Assembly (NCBI GenBank): GCA_030015575.1
Contig: CM057342.1
Coordinates: forward strand, 260,796,867 to 260,860,866
Length of the DNA stretch: 64,000 nucleotides
Source: Agapanthus africanus
Taxonomy: Eukaryota > Streptophyta > Magnoliopsida > Asparagales > Amaryllidaceae
Direction: 5' to 3'
In this document: piece by piece, positions 21,735 through 30,400 of the stretch
Numbering within the stretch: position 1 is the first letter of the stretch
How the letters are laid out: every line of letters starts with the position of its first letter
Made by a program: the position numbers and the translations under genes
The notes under the pieces: model-generated
The model's input: the letters and a program-made list of their open reading frames with translations, nothing else
Database searches by the model: none
What the model was told of the DNA's origin: nothing

Positions 21735-22010
21735 GATAACGATGGCTTAGACTGCGGGTTCAGATCCGCTGCCTAAGACTTTTTCAACTCTATGAGCCGT
21801 GAGGATCTCATAGAGACTTTGCTCCCTGCGGATCGAGAGGATCTCGTAGGTAGGCTTTTCTCCTTAGGAATCGTGAGGATTCCTAAGTGTGGTTTTCTCT
21901 TACAAGTCATAAGGATCCTGCAAGAGAGTTTTTCCCTCTCACGAGTCGAGAGTACCCGTAAACGGTTATTTCCCTCCTTACCGAAACTCGATTTTAGAGA
22001 GTGAGACCCG
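21735..22010. repeat. Covarying hairpin array, copy 1
   Basis: Successive inverted repeats with a near-constant 9-10-nt loop. CTCTATGAG/CTCATAGAG surrounds CCGTGAGGAT (21788-21815, arms perfect). CTTAGGAA/TTCCTAAG surrounds TCGTGAGGA (21863-21887, perfect). CCTGCG/CGTAGG and CTCTTACAAG/CCTGCAAGAG also pair, with wobbles. It lies just downstream of the PMD gene, and a near-duplicate lies downstream of the small gene (23715-23970). Confidence 0.85.
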
Positions 22011-22114
22011 TGTATAGTATGCGAGAGACCATTTTAGATCGACTTGTACGGTCCCATTGTTCAGGAAGCAAGTTCTCCCGCTTCTGCTGCTTGAGGCCTC
22101 ATCTTGCAAATTAA

Positions 22115-22535
22115 GAAGCAAGTTCAATTTGTTGAAGAAATCCCTTTTCTGAAAGATTTGGCGGGATTTCCCCCACCATCGGATCTTTGATCCAAGGGCT
22201 TCTGTTTTACAGAAGATAATAATAGAAAAGATTTCTTTAGGACCTTAATTTTTGTTTAGCGCAAATGCTCCAGGGTATGACACGTGTCGCACAGCGCAAC
22301 TGCGCTAGCATATCTGCGCCGCCACGTGTTACGCAGTGCACGGCGCATACGCCGCTGAAGCGTCGCTTCCTTTGGTTTTGCTTGAAATAGAACTTTGCTT
22401 TGATTGGGTGCGCTGCTTTGGGGCGCTGCGCCGATGCGTTTGCGCCAGACACATGGTACGTTGCGCAGCGCCGATAATCTGAAGCGTCGCTTCATTAAAT
22501 TAATTTTCAAGACAGAGCTTTGCTCTGATTGGGGA
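22115..22535 (-). repeat. Relic LTR fragment inside the Tat-B 3' region
   Basis: The segment from TTCAATTTGTTGAAGAAATC through CCCACCATCGGATCTTTGATCC and the GACACGTGTCGC blocks to GCTCTGATTGGGG matches the outer part of the Tat-B LTR (about 15065-15775) in the same orientation. No matching rest of the LTR or second end is present. It is followed on the plus strand by a TATA box and the small gene, as the true 3' LTR is followed by the PMD gene. Confidence 0.75.
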
Positions 22536-22643
22536 AAGACGAAGCGTTACTTCATCTCCTGCCTTGGAATCTGAACAGAGGTTCGCTCCGATTAGGGTAA
22601 ACCGCCGTGACAACTCTTGGAAGTCGAAGAGGCACTTGATGCC

Positions 22644-22651
22644 TATAAATA
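22644..22651 (+). promoter_or_regulatory. TATA box of the antisense small gene
   Basis: TATAAATA followed by GGACCTTTGGTCC, a near copy of the PMD-gene promoter at 15883, about 110 bp beyond the relic LTR edge and 290 bp before the start codon. Confidence 0.65.
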
Positions 22652-22941
22652 GGACCTTTGGTCCCCTCCAGATACTTATCATCTTTCAGATTTCTATTTT
22701 CGAAGACTTCAGAGCCTTGTTCTTGCATTCAAGAACTCTGGTGCCTTGCTCCTCCCCTTTTTTTTCAAAGTTTTCAGGAAAACTTTAGGTCAAATCGATT
22801 CTCGGATCAATCTTAACCAGCAGAGCTCTCGTCCAAGGGACTTTATCCTTGAACATAATTTTGCTCTCTAGGAATTTAGTCCTCCATGTATATTATTGCT
22901 TTCCTATTGCTGATCTTCCTGCAATATTTCCTCCAGGCATA

Positions 22942-23451
22942 ATGGCGGCGGTGCATCTGTACAGTTTGCACGAGTTCATTACCTACGACGATATCCGCGC
23001 TCAGGGTCGTCAACAAAACCAGGAGTTTACAGACGCTGAATGTGCAGAAGTCATGGGTCGTCTGAACGCAAGCGGTGGTTGGCTGTTGCCTCGTCGTTCG
23101 GCCCTTTTGAAAGTCGTGTTGGGAGCCATATGGAGAGCACTTCCGGGTCTTAATGAGGCCTTACAGCTCAACGCGCTGGATGATGCCGAAGACAAGGTGC
23201 ATTTAGTGTACCTGACAGGGCTGATTTCAAAGAAACGGCGGAACAGCCTTATTGACATCTTACACCAAGTCTTTCAGCAGACAACAATAGTTGCTGCTTA
23301 TCAAAGGCCAGGAGGGCTCGCCGATGATATCGAAACAGAGGAGCGCGAAAGACTGCGCATAAGAATAATTAGAAAGGCCAGAAGAACTCTGGATGGCCTT
23401 ACTTTTGATTTCCTCAATCCGTGCCCCGGATCTGATGTTATACCGTTGTAA
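22942..23451 (+). CDS. Antisense small gene of Tat-B, 169 residues, unknown function
   Basis: The frame runs from ATG 22942 to a TAA at 23449-23451 without a break. The ATG follows a pyrimidine-rich run and CCTCCAG, which suggests an intron in the leader. The product begins MAAVHLYSLHEFITYDDIR and continues with LPRRSALLKVVLGAIWR and HLVYLTGLISKKRR, ending in an Arg-rich tail (about residues 135-150). I recognise no domain, signal peptide or membrane segment; it looks like a small soluble helical protein. A broken homologue sits at the matching antisense position in Tat-0 (1416-1937). Conservation between element copies, its own TATA box and an intact frame support a real gene. It could be a structural or regulatory protein of the element; that is a guess. 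Confidence 0.72.
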   Translation: MAAVHLYSLHEFITYDDIRAQGRQQNQEFTDAECAEVMGRLNASGGWLLPRRSALLKVVLGAIWRALPGLNEALQLNALDDAEDKVHLVYLTGLISKKRRNSLIDILHQVFQQTTIVAAYQRPGGLADDIETEERERLRIRIIRKARRTLDGLTFDFLNPCPGSDVIPL

Positions 23452-23714
23452 TAATTTGAATAATGTTTCTTATTCATTATTCTTATGTTTGTAAAAATTT
23501 TTAGCGGTATGAATGGAAACCCTCCCCCTTTCTATTTCAGCTTGTCTTATTTCTCGTCCTGAGTCTTCTGTCCATGCATAAATGAATGCGTCACGCATGC
23601 CAGATCAAATGTAAACCGGATATTCTTTTGTCACCTTCTTTCTTTTAATGTCAGCAGGCTGTCTTAATAACTATGGTTGATGGATGTCTAAAATGAGTAT
23701 TCCGACTTCCTCAG

Positions 23715-23970
23715 GAAATAGCGATGGTTTAGGCCGCAGGTTCAGGTCTACCGCCTAAGACTTTTCAATTCTATGAGCCGTGAGGGTCTCATAGAGGCTT
23801 TTTCTCCCTACGGATCGAGAGGATCTCATAGGTGGATTTTCTCCTTAGGAATCGTGAGGATTCCTAAGTGTGGTTTTCTCTTATAAGTCGTAGGGATCCT
23901 ATAAGAGAATTTTCCCTCTTACGAGTCGAGAGGATTCGTAAGCGGTTGTTTCCTTCCTCGTCGAAATTCG
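23715..23970. repeat. Covarying hairpin array, copy 2
   Basis: A near-duplicate of 21735-22010 with compensated differences in the stems: CTCATAGAGG pairs with TCTATGAG around CCGTGAGGGT; CTTAGGAA/TTCCTAAG around TCGTGAGGA; CTCTTATAAG/CCTATAAGAG around TCGTAGGGAT; CTTACGA/TCGTAAG around GTCGAGAGGAT. Confidence 0.85.
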
Positions 23971-24189
23971 ACTTCGGAGAGTGAGACCCGTGAATAGTAT
24001 GCAAGAGACCATTTTGGATTGACTTGCAGGGCCCTTTTTTTTGAAAGACGCAGCTTTCAACTCAAGAAGCAAGCTTTTCAATCCTTACTGCCTGAGACTC
24101 CTTCTTACAAATTGAGACGAATCGGGAATTTGCTCGCGGAGAGGGCAATGGTTCTGCGAGTTGACATGAGTTAAGAGGCTCTCATCACG

Positions 24190-24850
24190 GAGTGTTTGTA
24201 TCCGTGAGTCGAGGAGTTTGCTAGGGATTATTTGTTTCCCGAGCACCAAGGATTATTTGTTTCCTTGGGGTTTGAAACGAGTCGAGGATTCCCACGGAGG
24301 CGCTGGCGGCTCTGCAGGTCGACGCGGATCAGGTGGCTCTCATCAAGGAGTGTTTGTATCCGTGAGTCGAGGGATTTGCTAGGTATTATTTGTTTCCCGA
24401 GCGCCAAGGATTATTTGTTTCCTTGGGGTTTGAAACGAGTCGAGGGTTCCCACGGAGGCACTGGTGGCTCTGCAGGTCGACGCGGATCAAGAGTCTCTCA
24501 TCAAGGAGTGTTTGTATCCGTGAGTCGAGGGATTTGCTAGGGATTATTTGTTTCCTGAGCGCCAAGGATTATTTGTTTCCTTGGGGTTTGAAACGAGCCG
24601 AGGATTCCCACGGAGGCACTGGTGGCTCGGCAGGTCGACGCGAATCAGGAGTCTCTCGTCAAGGAGTGTTTGTATCCGTGAGCCGAGGGATTTGTTAGGG
24701 ATTATTTGTTTCCCGAGCGCCAAGGATTATTTGTTTCCTTGGGGTTTGAAACGAGTCGAGGATTCCCACGGAGGCACTGGTGGCTCGGCAGGTCGACGCG
24801 AATCAGGAGTCTCTCGTCAAGGAGTGTTTGTATCCGTGAGTCGAGGGATT
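24190..24850. repeat. 158-bp tandem repeat
   Basis: GAGTGTTTGTATCCGTGAG starts at 24190, 24348, 24506, 24664 and 24822, an exact 158-bp step: four full units and a partial fifth, with few differences between units. Each unit has a doubled GGATTATTTGTTTCC. Open frames across it are periodicity artefacts. The left edge has a degenerate half-unit at about 24130-24190. Confidence 0.95.
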
Positions 24851-24949
24851 TGTTGGGAGAGTATGGCTCCCTCTTTGTTTACGCCCTTGGATTGTATACA
24901 GGGATCGATCTGATCTTAACTGTAGGGCCAAAAGTTTCATTCTTTCATT

Positions 24950-25190
24950 TTTTTTTATTCTTTCCGCGATGCTCTATCATTTCAGCTTTTATATCGCGAA
25001 GGTCGCGATTGCCCAATCATTTCGGCTGTTTATTTTATTTTTACTCGCTACTTTTTATTGCGAGTTGCCCAATCATTTCGGCTATTTCGCATGCATACAT
25101 TTTACTTGCTTCTTTTTATTGCAAGTTGCCCTATCATTTTGGCTATTTCGTATGCATGTGCGGCTTACTGGCTTTTCGCCGTAAACCTGA
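24950..25190. repeat. CAATCATTTCGGCTATTT spacer repeat
   Basis: The phrase CCCAATCATTTCGGCTATTT or a near copy recurs about four times at 30-70-bp spacing, alternating with TTTTTATTGCGAGTTG. The same array is in Tat-C at 58440-58660. No gene is seen. Confidence 0.75.
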
Positions 25191-25299
25191 ACTTGGACAC
25201 TGATTTCGGCATCAGCACCGCTACAACTGGGATATCGCCAGGAGCGAATCATCATTTGCTTCTGTCATTGAACAAAGGAGGCTTAGCGACCAGGGTTAG

Positions 25300-25850
25300 G
25301 GTCCTGTCGACTAAGGCTTTTGACTTTATGAGCCGTAAGGGTCTTACAAAGCTATTTCTCCCTACAAGTCGTGAGGATCTTATAGGTGTATTTTCTCCTT
25401 AGGAATCGTGAGGGTTCCTAAGTGTTTTGTTCCTCTGTAAGTCGTAAGGATCCTACAGGAGGGTTTTCTCTTTGTAAATCGAGAGGATTTACAAGGGTTA
25501 TGCGAACATATCCCAGTCACGGATGGACCTTGGTTAGGGAAATGTTTATTCGCGCCCGTGGATTGTATACAAGAGCCAATATAGGACCACTTGTAGGGCA
25601 ATGTCGAAGGTTGTGGGGGTTGCTTAAGCACAGGTTTAGATCTCTGTAACTTAAGACTTTCAAATCTTACGAGCCGTGAGGGTCCCATAAGAGCGTTCTC
25701 CTTACGAGTCGTGAAGATCTCGCAAGTGTATTTTCTCCTTAGGAATCGTGGGGACTCCTAAGTGTGTTGTTCCCTTGTGAATCGTAAGGATCTCACGCGG
25801 GTGGTCTCTCCTTATAGGGTCGAGAGGACCCTACGAGTGCTTCTTAACGA
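25300..25850. repeat. Covarying hairpin arrays, copies 3 and 4
   Basis: Two further arrays, about 25320-25500 and 25660-25845, with the same loop theme and new stems. Examples are TTAGGAATCGTGAGGGTTCCTAA, and CTTATAGGGT/ACCCTACGAG around CGAGAGG near 25805. Matching arrays in Tat-C lie at 58915-59105 and 59265-59445. Confidence 0.8.
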
Positions 25851-26160
25851 GGTTGCGCCCTTTCGGGTTTTCACAAACACTCCTCGGTAGTCCTGCTGTT
25901 TTTACTCACGGAGCCCTCTCGGGTTTTCATCCGTGCCCATTTTGCTTATGGACGTACCGCTTTTATTTTATTTTTTTTTATTTTCTTTTTCCCTCTTTTT
26001 TTTTACGAGGTCGCGCCCTTTCGGGTTTTCACGAACACTCGCCGGTAGCCCTGCTGTTTTTATTCACGGAGCCCTTTCGGGTTTTCATCCGTGCCCCTTT
26101 TTGCTTATGGACATACCGTTTTTATTTTATTTTATTTTTATATGTTTTTTTTATATCTCG
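25850..26160. repeat. Direct repeat with GCCCTTTCGGGTTTTC
   Basis: Two copies (about 25850-26000 and 26008-26160) of a unit that starts GAGGTTGCGCCC or GAGGTCGCGCCC, holds CCCTTTCGGGTTTTC twice and ends in a T/A-rich run. Two copies are also present in Tat-C (about 59450-59580 and 59603-59735). It marks the start of the 3' non-coding region, close to the end of pol. Confidence 0.8.
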
Positions 26161-26358
26161 TCAGCCTAAACATGCTGCGGTAGTAGTTTAAAGACGTTTC
26201 GGTCTGCTATTATTTTAAGGACATTTCGGTCCGCTGTTAGTTTAAGGACATTTCGGTCCGACATTAGGAAGTTGGCTACTGCTTATAAAACTTGAGCTTA
26301 GGACGATAGCGAGCGGACATGGTCGTCGTCATCTATCATTGACCTAGGCTGTGGCTCA

Positions 26359-27468
26359 TTAAGCGCAGTATTTCTTCAGGAAGCGACCGTTTATCGGCCT
26401 GAAAGGCCTTTCACCGTGCATATCCATGAGTAGATAGGCCCCACCCTGGTAAACTTTATCTATGATGTACGGGCCTTCATAATTTGGCTCGAATTTTCCC
26501 CGCTTGGCGCGATTGGGAATCATAGGCCTTTTGACCACTAGCACGAGTTCGCCTTGGTGGAATGTCCTCGGTCGGGTCAATCTTTCGTATGAGCGCGTCA
26601 TCTTTGCTTTATAAGCTTCCAGATTTTGTTGCGCTATGAGCCTAGTTTCATCAAGGGCGTCAAGCTCCTCAAGCCGAAGGTGAGCATTTTCTTCGTCCGT
26701 TAGCTCGTGGTGAACTGCCACTCGTAGAGAGGGTAACTTTATCTCGAGAGGGAGTACCGCTTCCGTACCGAACACCAACGCGTACGGCGTTGTGTTCGTG
26801 GCCGTCTTGAATGTAGTTCGATCTGCCCAAAGAGCTTCTTGCAATCTTTCGTGCCAATCTTTCTTATTACGGGACACCGTTTTCTTCATGATTTTTGTCA
26901 AGGTCTTGTTGAAGGCCTCGGCGAGTCCGTTAGCTCGTGGATTATAGACTGAGGAATATCTCCAGTCTATGTTATGCTGTTGTGCGAAGCGGCTGATTTT
27001 ATGACTTCGGTAGGCTGGCCCGTTATCGGAGATGATCCGCCTCGGAGTTCCAAACCGATATATGACGTGCGTTTTGAAGAAATGGAGGATATTCTCCGTC
27101 TTCACTTCTCTCAATGGTACTGCTTCTGCCCACTTAGAGAAGTAGTCAGTCGTCGCTAGGATGAAACGATGTCCTTTAGACGATGCTGGTTCGATGAGGC
27201 CGACTATATCAGTCCCCCACATTTCGAATGGCCAGCTAGCTACCGTTGGATGCAATGGATTTGGGTGCTGGTGGATGAAGTCCCCATGAATCTGGCATGA
27301 GTGACATTGCTTCGCATATTCGATGCAGTCTTGAATCATCGTGGGCCAGTAATAGCCCATCCGTTTGATCTTCAACTTCATCTTTGGACCTGCTTGGTGA
27401 GAACCGCAGATTCCGTCATGAACCTCCTGAACGACTCTTTCCGATTCGTCCGGTCCTAAGCATCTCAG
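26359..27468 (-). pseudogene. Tat-B integrase
   Basis: The frame continues the polyprotein after a TAG at 27469-27471 (same frame, 1,110 bp to the stop). It begins with the end of the zinc-binding region (CHSCQ preceded by a YYWP motif). The catalytic core follows: GTDIVG (first Asp), a SDNGP motif (second Asp) and NGLAEAFNKT (Glu), the standard D,D-35-E arrangement. The C-terminal part has GELVLVVKRP and NYEGPYII, typical of gypsy integrases. No chromodomain is visible, as expected for Tat. The enzyme would join element cDNA to host DNA in the nucleus. The only break is the TAG separating it from RNase H. Confidence 0.93.
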
Positions 27469-30400
27469 CTACAGAGAATCGAATGACCTCTTATATAGAG
27501 TATCATTGACGAAGGCGAAAGACAGAGCTCGTTTTATGAGTTGATGTCTTGCGGACGCATCTTCGGGAATTTGGTGGGACTTGAAGTAGTCTATAAAGAC
27601 TTCCCTCCAATCCTCAACCTTCTCATGATCTTTTATTTGCAAGGTCGCTTGTTCAGTCACTCCCTTTTCTTCGGACGATCCCGGAGGTATTTCTGCGGGG
27701 GCGAGCACCCGACGACTTTGTACCATGATTCTAACGTCATCGAGGTTCTCGTCAGCCATTTCTTTAGCAAGTTTGGCCAACGCGTCCGCTTTGCTATTAT
27801 CCGTGCGTGGTATGCTCTTCAAAGTATAGGAGGGAATTTGGGTTAGCAGTTGTTGCACCTTTTCACCGTATTTTACCAATTCCGGTTTGCATGTTTGGTA
27901 ATCGCCGTTTACTTGACTAACGACCAGTTGCAAATCTCCGTATATGAGGAGGTTTTCAATTCCCATGTCAATGGCGATCTCGAGGCCTGCTATCAGAGCT
28001 TCGTATTCGGCTTCATTGTTTGTCCTCGGTTCCGTCAGGGAGAACGCGTAGCGCATTATCCCTCCTTGTGGAGTTATAAAGATGAGTCCTACCCCTGATT
28101 TGATTATAGGGGTACTTTGTTTGCGCTTCTTCACGGAAGATGCTCCGTCAAAATAAAGCTCCCATCGGGTATTATCACTATCGATCGCATCAAAAGCATG
28201 TTCTTCTGGAAGATCGCAGTTTAAAGGAGAGTCGGCCGGTATCGGGTGCTCAGCAAGGAAGTCGGCGATGGCCTGGCCTTTTACTGCTTTGAGTGGTCGA
28301 TATGCTATCGAGAACTCCATTAAGAGCAGGGCCCATTTAGCGAGTCGTCCTGTCAATATGGCCTTTGACATTAGATATTTGAGAGGGTCTACCTTTGAAA
28401 TGAGATAGACTTCATGCGCTAATGCGTAATGTCTAAGCTTTGTTATTGCGAAGATCAACGCCAGGCAGTGTTTTTCAATAGGGGAGTAATTGCTTTCTGC
28501 CCCCAGCAGCACTCGACTTAAGTAGTAAAGTGCTCTTTCTTTCCCCTGGTCATTCTCTTGTGCCCATAATGCACCCAAAGAACCTTCAAGGGCGGCCGTG
28601 TAAAGAATGAGAGGCTTTCCCTTCACTGGAGCAGCCAACACTGGAGGGTTTTGCAGGTACTGTTTGATCTCGTCTATTGCGCTTTGGCACTTTTGATCCC
28701 AGACGAACGGGGTTCCCTTCTTCATCAGGTGGCTGTAAGGACGGCACTTTCCTGAGAGGTTGGCTATAAATCGCCGTATGTACGCGAGCTTCCCTTGGAG
28801 AGACCGCAGCTGTTTGAGAGTTCTCGGCGGAGGCATTTCCATGATTGCCTTGATCTTGGACGGATCTATCTCGATACCTCGGTGTCGAACGATGAATCCC
28901 AGGAATTTGCTCGAGGAAACCCCGAATGCACACTTCAGAGGGTTCATCTTCAAGTTGTATTGTCGAAGACGTTGAAATACGGTCTTCAGATGCTCGAGAT
29001 GTTCCTCATATGATTTGCTTTTAACAACGAGGTCGTCGATATAGCATTCAACGATTTCGTGTATAAGGTTATCAAAAATCTTCGTCATGGCCCTTTGGTA
29101 GGTTGCACTGGCGTTCTTTAAACCGAAGGGCATCACTTTGTAACAGAATATTCCCAAAGGAGTCCGGAAAGCCGTATGTTTCTGGTCTTCAGGGTGCATT
29201 TTTATTTGATTATATCCTGATGAGCCGTCCATGAATGAGAAAATCTCATGTGTGAACGTATTGTCTATCATCAGTTCGGTGACTGGTACTGGGAAATCAT
29301 CCTTCGGGCAGGCTTTGTTAAGATCCCGAAAGTCCACGCATATGCGCACCGTCCCATTTTTCTTCATCACTGGGACGATATTAGCAATCCATTCAGGGTA
29401 TTGAACCTCCTGGATAAAGCCGGAGTCTATCAGCTTTTTGACTTCAGCGTTGATGCTCATCTCGAGCTCAAGCCGCATTCTTCTCGGCGCCTGTTTGACT
29501 GGCTTGACACTCGGGGATATTGCCAGTCTATGTACAGCAACTTCTGGATCAAGTCCCGGCATCTCGGAATAGTTCCATGCGAAGCAATCTTTATGCTGTA
29601 CAAGGACGTCCTTTAACGCAGCCACCTTTTCTTCCGACAGCAGCTCGCTGACGAATGTCGGTCGTGGATCGTTTATCGTCCCCAGCTCAATTTTCTTGAG
29701 GTTATCTGCAGTGGTATGTATTCCGTCCTCCAGTTCTTTCAGAGCTGGGGGAAATTCTGAGATCATCTCATCATTGCTGTTTTCGAGGCACCAGGGAAGG
29801 CTGTCCATGTTCTTGGATTCTTCTTGTAGTATCGTTATCGTGTGACAGGTACGAATTCGCTTCCAATCCCAATGTGGAGCTGGTCTTTCTTTCGTGGCCT
29901 TAGGCTCGTGCTTTTGTGGTGGTGCTACCTTCCAGTTGTTGGACAGAGCGAATTTACCAAGCTGGTATTGATCTTCGACCCAATTCTTGAAGGTGAAGCA
30001 ATCTTCAAGAGGATGACCTACTACTCGATGGTAAGAGCAATAGTCCGGGTGTGAGGCTTCGCCTGCTTGTTCAGGGTGTTTAGACTCCGGCAGCGTGAGC
30101 ATCTGATGTTTTAGAGCAAGCTCAAATATCCTCCTTGTCTTATCCCGAGGAAAAGAGTATGCTCGACTCATTTTCTTCATGAGGGATAGATCAATAACGC
30201 TCGACTCCCGTTTGCGTGGCTTCTTAGCCCTGCTTTGTTGTTGTTGAGTGCCTTTTTGGCCTCTCGACTTATTTCTGCTTTTGAGCTGAGCCTTTTTTAT
30301 AACAGGTTGACAAGGAGCGGCATTTTCATCCTTTACAGCCTGTTGGAGAAGGCGTTGCGTCTTGGCTTTCTCATAGATGGCCGTCTCACGGTTGTGATCA

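Noticed and set aside
24232..25203. A ladder of overlapping 100-165-codon plus frames
   Set aside because: Shadows of the exact 158-bp tandem repeat; each frame restarts one unit later.
21735..25850. Possible CRISPR-like array of short repeats
   Set aside because: Loops are constant and stems vary, the reverse of a CRISPR repeat with spacers; spacing is irregular and the setting is a plant retrotransposon.
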